A program made the translations under genes and the position numbers. The notes below the pieces were generated by a model. The model worked only from the letters and a program-made list of their open reading frames with translations, was not told where the DNA came from and did no database searches. A DNA stretch of 64,000 bases from Archegozetes longisetosus (lineage: Eukaryota > Arthropoda > Arachnida > Sarcoptiformes > Trhypochthoniidae): the NCBI GenBank assembly GCA_018873245.2, contig JAEMBT020000002.1:6856001-6920000 (forward strand), written 5' to 3'. Of the stretch, positions 38,901 through 53,000 are shown piece by piece (the stretch's first letter is position 1; every line of letters begins with the position of its first letter).

Positions 38901-41900
38901 AATAGTAACTACATGCGCGAACAGCCCATTTGAAAATTTGACGCTTAACCTCCGGCACAGCTGTCTTATAGCCTCTTTTTACGGAAGCCAATAAATTTAC
39001 TGTATTAAACAGGGGACTCCAAAATGACATGTTTTTACTGCTTTCAAACTGAATCATTTCACATTCGCGTTTGCATAATCATTTCAGACGCAAAACAGGC
39101 CTCTAAGGCCTAATCCAGTAATATCAAGATATAGTCAATCGCCAGGGAATGACAATTCACGTTCACTATAAACAGGTAATTATCGGCTTAGTAGTGTGTC
39201 TTGGCACTGGATAAGTGCGTTCACTGTATCGAGGTTTCACTATAAGCAGCTTGACTACATCGCGCATTGTTGTTTGTCATGTGTTGTATTGAGGTATTAC
39301 TGCAAATACTGGCTTAGGCAAAATCTTGATCTAATTACATGGCAATTGCATAAGTTAATTGAAGAATAAAACCTATTACTTATGCGACAGTTGAAGCTGT
39401 CGAACATGCAATGATGCGTGAGATAAATGAGTTAAATTCTTTTACAACATTTACTATCAGATCATTACGACCAGTTTTATGGCAGCTCTGAAGATCTTGT
39501 CGTTGTCATTCCACTCGCTTATGAGTCTGTTTATTGCCCTCTCAATGCATTTTCTGGCGTTATATGAATTTTGTTTTGGTAGAAGTTAGCCTTCAGTAGT
39601 GTTGTATATTTGTAGAAGACCATCAGCTTTATTATAACTACCCGTTCAATAGTGTTGTGTACATCCAAAAGGCCATCAGTTCTATTATAACTACCCGTTC
39701 AGTAGTGTTGTATACATCCAAAAGACCATCAGCTTTATTACACTAAAACACTATTTTATGTAAGAATGTTAACTCTCTTTCTTTTATGTGTTATACTTTG
39801 CGAGTAACTTTCATTTTTCATTCCATGCTAAGACAGCCATTTTAGATGTAGTACTATTTGCTATCGAACTAATCTTTTCGTCAATTCAATTGTAAGCCAT
39901 TGAAAGACATAGTAGGCTCTGGTAAATCGGTTTGACTGGCAAAGATTAAAGAGGGATAAATTGAACGCGCGTTCAATAATACATCATATCTTTATCAACA
40001 TATCCTATCTTATACTCACTTTCCATTCTTTTATTTCCATCATTAGTTTGTGGTCATTTGAAATAAGTTATTTGTTAGGAAAACACTTATAATACTAAAC
40101 TTATTTCTTACCGTAACACTTATCAAACTAAACGCTTTCAATTATTTAGACCTGTTTCTTGTAGTTCATTAATCTTCATTCACTTCTTTCTGCTGCTGCT
40201 TCTTCTAAACAAACCTAGTACTCAATTTTAAGCTCTTTTCATTACTACCTTCGTATAACCACTAAAAACTGTTTTTAATCAATTTAAAAACTTAAATCAT
40301 TATTGTGCGTTTCATAAGAGAACAGGTGAATATGTGAGAAAACTTGATAGAGTTTACGCTTAGCTGTTTTTGTTGCATAATTTCAAAATACAGTAGAGTT
40401 TTAGGTTAAGCGTGAAAAGCGTTCATATAATGAATAATCTTAGCCTTAACTCTTGTCTATTTGACGTCTATTACGTTAGAGTAATGAATAAAAACACAAA
40501 CAGTAGACACAAACTCCTAAATGGTCTTGTTTGAAACAAGATTCCAATTGAGAAAAAGTCAAATAGAAACAATCTCTTTGGAAGTATTGTCTCACCATTT
40601 AGTAATGATTGAGTGTGAATAAACCGATTGATTGTTTGCTAGAGTGAGAGCTCTTTTCAATGGTTCAGTTGCAATTCATTTGAATGGGTGGTGATATGCA
40701 GAGTGGATGTCATGCATCTCTAACTGTTCATTAAATGTGTTGAAGCGTGATTGCGTGTCATTAAGTAATTAGCTTTACGAGCAGAACACTAATTCTCATC
40801 TCTATTCTCTCTTTCTCTCTCTCTCTCCCTTCTCTCTTTCTCTCTCTCTTTTATTAAATATATACCATCAAAACTCTTTCCCTTCTTGTTTAACTTGTTC
40901 TTAAGCTTCTTCTCCTAAATCACATATCTATCGTATAGCCTGTACATCACTTGATACTTTACACTGCTTATCCTGTTTTTTATGCAGTTTTTAAACTTGC
41001 AAATCGTTCAAAAGTGATTATGGGTCTGAGTGATCGTTATGTTTTTTATCTCTTGTTTTAATTTACCGAATTGAATGGCCTTCAGTTTTGTTTCATTATT
41101 GAATTAAAAGTGCAGTAAATTGAATTCAGATACCAATAACAAGCGTTCCTCTGTTGAGCTTAAGAAAATCTAATTGATTTTGGACATTAAACTTGTATGA
41201 AAATACATACTCACTATTTAATTGACTTATGTCGTGAAGGCTGTTTCGTTGAGTCTGCATTATTAATACTATTTTGGTGGTTCAATTTGCTCAGATATCA
41301 TGACATCGGATCGTTTTATTCTCCTTAGGTTATTTAGCATTTTTTCGTTTCAAGTATCATTTTCACTAATTAGCAATTTAAGTTTGCAATTATTGTTTTT
41401 ATAAAACGCCTAATCTTGTGACTCAAGCTGTTTTTCTCTGTCCTTTAGCAATAGTTGACGCAAATATTTTCAAACTATTCTGTTATCTTCCATCTAATCA
41501 ATATTTTTAATGTAAAAATTGTTAGCAACTGTTTTTCCCTAACATGTTAAGTGAGATGTTTTAATATTGCAAATCTAAATGTGTTTTGAAAATATTTTCC
41601 ATTGATCTCAAAAGATAACATATGTGCATTAATTGCTAGTTTTGATATAATCCAAATTGATGACATTTCTAAAAATGCTATCCAACAACTGGTATTTATT
41701 TGCAAACTTTTTCAATAAAACTTATGTTATACATATGCAACACAATTACTCCAATAATTGTCAATTGAAATATTTAAATTATATGAATAACTGTTAGTAA
41801 TAGTGATGATAATTACTATAAAAATAAGAGTCAAATATGAAGAGGGAGTTAACGATAGCTTGAGGAACATAAAACTGTGTTCAATGTAATCACGTTTCGG

Positions 41901-44378
41901 TTGGCCTTTTTTAAGGTCACGTTATTCTCACCAAATACCTAAACCACCTCATGATGATGTGAAGCACTATGTGATCGGAATGAGATATTATGCTCTTTCA
42001 TTTAATCAGCCAAATGTAATACGCATTCTGTGCTTCACTCCATATTATGCTATTTTTATGCGATCATGCATTCAGAGGCACTCCAAACTCGTTAGTCTTT
42101 GAGCACTACTATAATTCCACTAACAAGCACTGTACACTCACATGTTTATGATCGCCGGTGGCAACCAAAGTTCATGCCTTTACACCAGATCATAATATTT
42201 AAGATATCAACAAACTTATTGAATATTCAACATGGTAATTAAAACAAATTGTAAATTAAATTTGCAAATGAATTGATGCACATTTTAGGGAGTTTGGCAT
42301 AGGAACGGTTTTTTGTTGATGCTATCAAGGATAATTAAGATAAGAAGTGTAGATCTCTTATGCCATTTAATATATAGAGTTGAGGTTTGTGTTAACTCAT
42401 TAGTTCATTAAGGCTTTTTTACTGCTGACAACTGTCGAGAGATTATGCATAAGTATCTAATGTTGGAAATTGAATGCAACTTAGGATAGGAGTAGTATTC
42501 AAAGAATTTTGAATATTTTAGTAGCTATGATTATGTGTTATGTGGGTATCAGTATGTGTGCTATAGCGGTTTTCTAACACATTTGGCGTCACATTTTTCA
42601 CCAGCTTTCATTTATTTTCACTTTCTAATATACTTGACTTAGTTATATAAATTATTTTTCCACATTCCACACTAGTTTTCATATTGGTTTTCACACTATT
42701 TTCACACTATTTTCATACTATTTTTACACTAGTTTTTATACTAGCCTTAACTTATAAATCTGAAATTTTCAACTATTCATTACTTGAAGACAGTGCTATA
42801 AGTGCTATCTATAAACGAAGCAACACTTATACCACTCAGCTGACGATAAGTAGAAAACGAATTTATTACTTGTTAATGGAAATGACTATTATTTCCAAAA
42901 CAAGTATTTGAAAATGTTTGAGCAATGGTTTTATCGTTTAGATTATATGGAGTAGAAACCGAAAACAATATTTCCTAGAGTTTGTATGAGACATAAAATT
43001 TAATATTTATAATGTCAATATGAGCTGTCAGAAACTTATTTAAACTGTAAGTGCGCTCGTATTTTATGTTAATAACATGCAAGTTATGCAAATTAATAGT
43101 GTTTTATAACAAATAATGCTTAAAAGCTCGTCAATGTTGAATTCATAATCAGTTGCAAATGAGTCAATTTGATTATAGCTGTTAGTTTATAGTATGAAAT
43201 TTGCTTTAGGGCCAAACCAAAGTCATATTTCGTGCTACTGTCATATTGGTCTAATCTTAGCTAAGACTTGAATTGCTGCAACTCAAATCATGGCGAGATA
43301 GCATCTGGTAGTGTTTGAGTGGCTTTCAGCTAATATTCAGTTGGCTAGTATTTGTAGTTGTCGAAATCACTCACATCATTCACTTGGATGCATTCTCGAG
43401 AGCACTTACGAGATGCAAATCATCCAAATCTAGAGCCTGTCGAGAGCTTTACCTCTTCTGCTCAGCCCAATAAGAGCTCTCAATGAAAAGTGCTTCTCAA
43501 GTGGCTATACTTATGATCTGTACAACCAATGCCACACAGTATACAAGATATTATATTGAACAGAAACTGATGCACGACATGCACCCAATCTATTGACTAC
43601 ATTCGATTCATCAGCAGTATTACGTTTCAAGTGCTATTGAAATATAGACTGGATCACTGACCTTATGCTAGATCTACCAGCTCTTAGACGATAACATATG
43701 GTCAAACCCGTTTACACTGATTCGTTGTGCTGTCGAACACCTCTTATTATAACCCGGATTCACTACAAACCACTTTGATTTCTATGGGGTCTACTATTGC
43801 AGTACTGTATAGCAAATGCGTTTATTATAAATAAGGATTCAGTATGAATGGTTCGCTATAAACGGAAGAGACTGTACTTATATCAATTATATCTCTGACT
43901 CTACTTATGATAGCTCATATGCACTCTATTTCACTCTAGATTTTAATACAATAGTGCACTTCTATTTCGAGCATTATATAATATATCGGATTATCCAACA
44001 TATGAATCAATGAATAATACAGCGAACTATTTTATTAAATAGTATTTCAACCGTATAAGTGCCACTCTATATTTAGGTTAATTGTTTGATAGAAGTATTT
44101 TTGTTGTTAGATCTCATATATTAGTTGTTTGATTTGGTATTTTAGAGAAGTAAAAACGTTTTTACCAATTATTATTTTGGTTATTCTTTCTATAATAACA
44201 AATAGCACAACGACTACATCAATAATCTACTGGACATGTCAGTAGGCGAACAAATTCTTGTCTTCTTTCTATCTACTCATTATCAGACCACCCATTCTTT
44301 TATCAATCATTTGTCTGAAGAGTACATCTTACGTTCTGTTGTGATGTTCATGTAAGCCATGAAAATCAATCAAGTAGA

Positions 44379-44426
<48 letters not shown>

Positions 44427-46984
44427 TCTTGCTCTCTCGCTCTACCATTCTATTCCACAGTCTTTTAGATAGTTTTTGCCATCAACCTGATGAAAAAGAG
44501 ATACTCTCAGAGAGAATAAAGCGTAAGATTTCGCTGCACTGACATTGTTGTCCTGTTCTCTTTTAAGATAAGCGTAAAGGGAGTACTATTGTTTCCCATT
44601 GAGATTAAAAGAGTCACATAAGAACTTAGTCATAACATTAAGTGATGAAAGCTTTCAGTAATATGGATAACTTGAAGATCGACGTTTATGTCTACTTTCC
44701 ATTTGACTGTAAACGTTTTTTGTCATTCATGTGATAGTTACTAAATATTATCTTCTTATTGATACTACACTTTAGGTTCTAGAGACTTAGACCCTAGACT
44801 TGAATACCTCTCATTTGTCTCATAACTGAAATTATATGACTTGACTATTATTTTCTCAAATATCTGACAATAAGTCTTATGGGAAATCAAACAAACTCTA
44901 ACAATTTCAGATCTCTCTATTCTCATATGTATATCATTATTAAAGCGTCACTTCAACTAAAGACTATAACACTCCTATCGTATTGATGCCACTACTTTTC
45001 TACAATCTTTCTAATCGCTCCTTTCACTACTACTTCACCAAAACAATCACTTTTCTCTCATTTTACACTTTCTTACACTTGAGTTAATGGAACCACTATA
45101 AAAATTGAATGCGACAAAAGACAAAAATCATGGCAATAGATTAGTAAAACGTCTCTCACTGAGTCTGGGTATTAAACTTCAATGTGCGTTACATTGATTT
45201 TTGTAAATGTTTCTAATAGAGTAACCTTTAGGATAGTTTAGTAGTAGATTTAGTATAGTTTTATTCCTATTGAATTTAGTTTTAGGTTTAGTATAAGTTT
45301 TATTCCTATTGAATTTAGTTTTAAGTTTAGTATAAGTCTTATCCCTATAGAATTTATCTTTAGGTTTAATACACTTTTATTCCTATAGAACTTAGTTTTA
45401 GGTTTAGTAGTTTTACGCCTTGTAACTGAATATAATTCAGTTTAATTGACTAGTTTAACTCACTGCATATTGAAAGTGCTAATGGAGCAGTGATCGAAGT
45501 AGCCTTTAAAATGTAATCAACAGAAGCTCTCCTTATGTCCTGACAACTGTTTATAGTCTCCCATAAATTCATCACTAACTGCTCTCTTGCGTCTAACTTT
45601 ACACCCTTGCCCATTTGCCTCTTTTCTTACTGCCCTAACTATTTATATGACGTTTGGGATTTTCTTTTCTAATACTCCACTATAACAGAATTAGATTCTC
45701 TTTTCTTACCTTGTATTATTCTCCAACTAAACCTCACTCTTCATGCTTTTCTATGAATACATTCTATTTGTGTTTTTCTCTTTTTTCCTAAACCCAATAG
45801 TGATCCCAATTCTTATATAAACATTTATCAGTTTTCTCTTTTCATTATTTTTAGTACTAACAACGCAACAAAATTTCTAACAATTAATGTGCTTCATTAA
45901 TTGTATTGATTTATAAAAGCCTAACTTAAAACTAAATTCATTGAATGAGACTGTCTCGTGTATTAAAGTCAAACTAACGGATGTTTATTTTAAAAAATAT
46001 TACATCATTCACTATTAATTAATCAATGAAATTAATTAATTCATAAGAATAATACGCAAGCTTTGATAAACGTTCACTGCATAAACTATGCCTGAACTAG
46101 TCTAGAGTCAAGTTTTTCTACTATTCTTGCGAAATGAGCAGGTTTAAATCGCATTTTCCTTATTGCAAAGCCTCAAACTATATATCTTAAATTTGTTTTG
46201 AAAATATTTGATCGCCAATCACTCAAAATGATTGCTTATTAGTATTGTTTGAAACGTCGATTAACTTAGTCATCATTGTTATATTGTTTTCAAATTAATA
46301 TATCAATAATTTACATGTTATTCTCAACTTGAAATAAATAATGCTTGTATCCAGCAAATTGACAACAGATTTATTGAATAATTCAGTTTTGATTTTGCGT
46401 TTCATGCTTCCATTGAAAACTAGATTAAATCCAATTGAAAAATGATTACTAAACAATTAATCATTGAGGGATTGTCTGCCTAATCAAACGTGGTGTCAAA
46501 ATGATTGCGAGTAGACATATATATGAATACCAGTTGAATGGTTTCAGGCTGATTCTAGTCATTTATTGATGGATTTTGATGACAAAATATGTTCAGTAGC
46601 AGTACTTGATTAGCATTTGATTTTTTGGAGATAGAAAAGAGGCGGATCACCAACAAACACAATAAAAACATATAAGGCTGTTATGATTGCTATCAAATTG
46701 CACACGCAATACAGCTCTACAACCTTACAAAAAATCAAATATAAAAAGCAGAAATGCCGGCCACCATTTCATAGTCTCATACAGAATGCATAAGTTCTTC
46801 ACTCATACATATTCAATACTTTGCATTACAGATTAGTGTATATTATATGAGATACTAAAGTGAGTGACTGTTTTTAGCCCTGGGTGTAGTCCTGTCACAT
46901 CATAACACGGAATTTATGCATTCATTTTGCATCTCTAATCATTTTAGTAAAGCTATAGAGTTGCCAAGTGTTGGTCTGTCTGTT

Positions 46985-47024
<40 letters not shown>

Positions 47025-50000
47025 CTCTCGCTTCTCTCTCCCTCTCCTGTTCACCTCTGCCTCTTCTGATTGTAAATTACAGGAATCGATATTATCATGT
47101 CATGCATCGCATGCACAGCAGGTGATAAAATAGAGTCTTATAAAAACTAAACTATATATGCTATTAGTTATTCCATTTGTAGTCTCTTATTTAAAAGTTG
47201 ATTTTGGTGTTCGGGGGCTTTGTGTAAGCTATTGATTGGTTGGGTTGCCTTTCAGGCATTTAGGTTTTTATGCCAGACTTAAAACCTTGTTTATCTATCC
47301 CTTATCAGTCTCTCTCAATGCTGTTTGACTTCTTCAACACTGTCTTAAGCAAGATGTACTTGAGGACACTTTTGTTTTTGTATTGTATTAGATTGCATGT
47401 GAAGCAAGTTGGCCGAAGGCTTGTATTTCTATATAATTAGTGAACATATAGAATTGAAGTCTGTTTATAGCAAGCGCTAAAATTTCAATCAGTAACCCAT
47501 TTACTATTTGAAGGATAACTAATTATTTTGGTTTTAATGCCAACGATTATATCTTCTGTTGAAATTTATGTGCTGTACATGTTCTTCTTTAATAAGATCC
47601 TCTACCCTTTATCGTTAACTTCCTTTTCAATGTTAAATAGTTTGGCGATATTTACTTTATTCTTTAGAAAATCAACCCGACACATATTTACGCCTTTGCT
47701 TTTCTTTTTGTATTATTTCTCTTTATTTTTCTACTTTATTTCACTCTTATATTTTTCAACAATTTTTTTCCCTACTATCTGACTTCTCATCTCAAAAACA
47801 AACCTCATTATAAGCAATGAAAATCAATCATCTTTTTCATAAGTCATTGATTTAAGATTTTTCAATTAATTGGTTGACATTAATTTTGAAGAACTGATTG
47901 CAATCTGAAACATGACTTAGAATATTGAAAATGTGATCAGATTATGCGCTTAATGGTATGAACAGTAACACTAGACGTATTATAAGATAATTTATCTAAC
48001 TATTCATCAACCTATTTATCCTACTCATTATTATTCTAGTGATTATCATTATTAAAAGCCATTACATAAACATATTTTTCGAGATATAGACAGGGAGAGA
48101 GGGAGAGATCAGAGATAGGGAGAGAGGGAGGAGAGAGAGAGACCAGAGATAATCTGATAAGCAGTTCACGAAGTAAGGCGTTAGAGCGAACAAAACTATG
48201 GCGGAGGGGTCGTGTAAACGCAGGTATAATTAAAGAGATCTGAATGATTGCATTTTAATCATAAGTTGTCAGGTATGGATAGTGTCAAGTTCTAGCTTAG
48301 CCGCTATCTTCTCAGCTTGTTTTGTGGTTTGTTATTAATAGTTCTATTGGATTCCCTCCTTGTATATAATAAGACCATAATTGTCAGCTTAGACTTTGCT
48401 ATTTTCATGGTTAATATATACTTATTAGAACTCGTTTCCTCTATCTTCTATTCATTTGCTTTTATATACATTTGCCTTATCGATTGTTGATCTGCTTCTA
48501 TGCACATATTACAAAAAACCTTTTAATATTAATTCCCATAACAATCAAATCTTTTTCTCAATTCAATTCTTATGATCGAGTTCAGTTCTTATAATCAAGT
48601 TCAATTTGTATCTAACATTAATCCATGCCTTTTCATCCAAATCAAGCAAAACAAAACACTTTAATGGCAATATTTAGCTTTTGGCCAAATAGTTTCAATG
48701 CAGCTGATGATCTAAAGTAATTATTTATAATGATGACAAATGAGGTTTTAGTGTTAAGTTTAAAGTTCATTGATTTGAGACATCCGCTCAAACGGATGGA
48801 CTCAGAAAATGAGATAAATCGGGCGCTTCTCTAGTTTGTTTAGGATTTAGTATTCAGTTTCATATCAGTAATGATTTGGCACTAAATTAGTAAAGAGAGT
48901 CTGATTTGTGAGTATGTGATGCTTTATTTAGTGGAAGTGATTTCATAGTGAAGTTGTTATGATTAGGTAATAAATCATTGGTGACCATAACATTTATGAA
49001 TAAGAGTTTTATCAAGATCAGCCTTGATTCGTTGGCGCTCATCACATAAATGTGCATAAAATTAGGCAAAATTCAATACTCTTCTTATATGTATGTTATT
49101 TGAACATATCGCTCACCACAATATACATCTCTAACAGATTGCTCTCTAGAGAATGAATTGATTTTTTATCATTTTCTACCCATTCACTCAATAACCAAGT
49201 TGATGCGCGCAAACTCTACCATATCTGGTGAAGTAGTGCTAACAATGAATTGATAAGTTTTAGGGTTTAGCTGTGCCGTTTTAGTTGTGCCGTCAAACAA
49301 TATATAACAAAATATAATGTTTATTCAATTTTATGTAAATGAGTCAATCAATTTGCATTTATTATATGTGAAGTATGGCTAAAATTGTCTCAATTCCCTC
49401 GGCCAACATTTTCTCATTGATCTTCATTTTCTATCAGATGGTTCATCTATTATTTATTAACCATTTTGACCAATGAGCTTCTCCTCTAAACATTTATAAT
49501 CAAATTTATATCGCACCAATCCATAAGTAAACATTCTCATTGATCCTCGTTCTATTAGTCTAAGCATGTTGAGACCTTTTTCCGCTTCACTCCATTTCTT
49601 GTAAACAAACACTAAATAATTGATTTCGAAACAATCAGATACATTTCTTTCATACTTTCATTTTCAGTTCAGACTGTTTTGTGTGTACTTTTCAAACCAC
49701 ATATATTAATACAACAGTTAAAAGTACGATAATTGTATAGTTTAGCACTTAAAACAAGTTACAAATATATAATTGAAAGACGACTGAAATGATTATGATT
49801 GATATACTCTATGGAAAGCATTGATCACATAAGTAGAATGAAATGTGTTCAAAATTATAGATTAGTTTTTGTAAATTTGCTTGCTATGCTTCTGATTACA
49901 TTTGCAACTATGAAAACTTGAACTTTTCTGTTGAGCTATCTCCAATTTCTAACTGATTAGTCTAAACAGTTGATATTCTTTTCTTTTCTAACTCCAACAT

Positions 50001-53000
50001 CAAACAAAACTATTTCTAATATCATTCAAAATATATTAGCCTTTTCTACGTGCAGTCACTTTTGAATAAAACTTGACCTAAAAAAATGATGGATCTCATC
50101 TTGGAATGAATGTTTTGCGAAATTATCTTTCAAGTCGGACAAACATATATGATAGTTTAGAAGTAGTATTTTTAAGTTATTAGCCTCACGTTGGAAGAGG
50201 TGATTAATTTTCAAATTAAATGACGCTATTAGTCGTGTGATTTAATTGAATTTACTGAGAAACATACTGTTGATAAAAAAGCTAGCAAAATGTGTCATTT
50301 CTTCCTATGATTTCATTTTAATTAATAAAACTTGCAAAACACGTTAGATCTTAAATAATTGGTGTGCAAATGCCTGGAAAGCTGACGACTAATACACCAA
50401 GATATTGAGCAATAAGCGCTTTAATCGTTCATTGGTGACTATAATTATAATTATAGTTATAATTATAGTGGAGAGCAGAAAATGTGATTAGAATTTAGCT
50501 TTAATGTGATAATTATTGGTTCATCTTTCAAACTCCTTTAATTACATCTATGCCCAACAGTTGTAAACTCTTAATATTAATATTTCTTACTCTTTCATTT
50601 TATAGATCTCCGAAGAAGGATCTGATTTTTCTAATTCAACGTTTGGCTCTTTAAGCAAAAGTAAGTCTCAACTTAGACCGGTTTCACATTTTTTCGAGGC
50701 AATTACCATATTGTTGGCATTTTTTCCTAAACTTTATTTAATAAATCTCTGTTTCAATTGTGCACTCATAAAGCCCTTATTCCTGAAAATTTATGAACTA
50801 TCAGAGAATTTATCTTAAAAGCTCTGCAAGAAAAGTTATCAGTAGTGAGACTTCAACGGAGACATGGCATGTATGAAAGGATTTATGTGCAGTTGAAATG
50901 GGTTTTTGTAGAAACGATTTTTAAAGCTTTAGGTGTAGAGCGCAATCTATCAAATATATAAAAAATCAAAGCTTTCCATGTAATGTTAGTGTATTAGAAA
51001 AACTTTTCACTTTGTTTCTTGAGTGTCTGATAATTTTAAGCGCGCTTAAGTGAAATATCAAAAAGTTATGCCACTTATATCTTAAGGACCATAGTATGAG
51101 TTGGATTATAGATTTGATTTTAATTATAGTCAAGCAGTTGACTCATAAATTGGATAGATTCTAACATTACTATCTTCCACAACATTCACTTATGTGATAA
51201 GCCAAGTAGGCATTAACTTGAGATCTTGTGATTGGCAAATTTTTCGGGAGCTAAAGCCGTTTCCAGGCAGGCTATTTCAACCAAAAAGCTATTTTCTCTT
51301 TTCTTTGATTGTTGTTTATCAGTATTTCAACTATTTATTGCAGTCGCAATAGAGTTAAATAGAAAAAATGAACTCCTCTTTCATCAATTAATTTGTAATT
51401 CGGTAACTCTTTTTAGTAATTAGTCGTTAGCCTCTTATTAGGAGCGTGAATAAATAGTAAACATATAATGATGAGTTCGTGATGTAGAAAGGTTAAATTG
51501 CAATTAGATGGTACCAAGCATCAAAAGGGCTTTCTTCATTTACGTGTGTCACTTTGGCAAAACCAGTTTTTCCCTATTCACTAAATTTTAGTCAATGGGT
51601 ATTTTGATTGATTAATACTTTAAATCAACAATAAATATGACCATAAAAATAGTGGAAATATTGATAGTCGGATAGAAAGTAAAGCATTTGATTATAAGAT
51701 TCAGATTCCTTTAGTTCTCGATCTTAAGTGTTTATGTTAAGTGTTAACGCCTTGACATTATCTTATCAAAGCCTACTTTGGAGCTCTAAACGTTGATATG
51801 GTTAGAAAAGCACTTGAAACTTGATAGCTATACAAATAAAGAAATTGCTGCAATTGTCAGCAGAGTGTCAACGACTTTCTTGTAAAGGTTACCAATGGAA
51901 AGCTGCATCTCAAGTGTATGGATTTGATCTGTTTTGATTATCCCTCGCCGTTTTTTTTGAAAGTCCAGGTTCAGTCGTACTACTGGAATTACAACTATTT
52001 CTATTATTCAATTACAACTATTGCTATGATTACCATGAAATGTCAACATTTTCTTTATTTATTAATCCCTTCTCTATATTACTTAATCCATGTCTGACGA
52101 AAAACTTATCGAAACTTACTTCCATTTGTGTGAACATCTCCGAATTTCATAGCTTTATTTGTCAATCTGTCACTTGTTTACCAGCCGTGTAAGATTTATT
52201 TTCAAATTCCAAAGTTGCCCAAAGACCCAACATCCTAGGACTCAGGGTTTTACCTCATTTTCTTAAGTAGATTTGGTAAAAATCACGTCAAATAGCATGA
52301 AATGACACAATATAGAGTTTTACTAACGCGATGTATATGATTTGCATTTATTATTCGCATATATACTAAAAAGAAATTATTATTTGATTACAGAAGAAAT
52401 CACATCTACTTCATTAACACGTCATAATTCAAGTGAAAGTCCTTCTGTCTCACCGACAAGGATAACAAGTTTGCAAAGTCCAAGTGCGTCGAGCAATAGT
52501 TGTCTCTTAACGAAATCCTTAAGCTGTACATCTGGTAATAATAAATTGATCGCCTCTTCAGAAAACAGCTCTCCTAAAGTGCCATCAGACACAAGTTCTA
52601 ACAAGAAAGTTAGTCATTGTTCAGAGCCCAGCGATTCATCCAAAGAAAACAAAAGCATATCATTTACTTCATTAATTGCCAGCTCTGATCCATCGCAATC
52701 TTTTACTGAGTTAATAACCAGCTCTGAGAACAACTCTGATCCATCGCAATCTGTTGGAGTAAATAATTGGTCAATAAGTGAGGATAAAGTGAAATCATCA
52801 AAAAATCAGATTAGCAGTGGATTAAACCAGATTAATAGTGGATTAAGCCAGATTAGTAGTGCATCAAATCAGAACAATAGTGGATTAAATGAAGTTAGTG
52901 GTGGATTAAACCAGAATAGTTTGTCATCGCCGTCAAGTTGTTTGGAAGGAGTATCTACAGAAAGTGTTCCCTTCATAACCCATAATCTAATTAGTGTTCG

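Larger units (their letters stand above)
29993..50605 (+). other. AUTS2-like intron 3 (20.6 kb)
   Basis: Very large AT-rich intron. It contains MITE-like elements at 34459-34609, 35095-35267, 39113-39304 and one ending at 43876; minisatellites at 30667-30763, 39594-39740 and 45245-45415; (CT)/(GA) tracts at about 33285, 40805, 44382, 46988 and 48090; GC-richer patches at 36535-36680 and 38632-39130; and a hairpin at 50439-50468. Additional small exons could be hidden here, but none is supported. Confidence 0.75.

Noticed and set aside
29960..50660. A second independent gene inside the large introns
   Set aside because: Only the two small exons with matching phases were supported; no other frame had both splice sites and recognisable protein.
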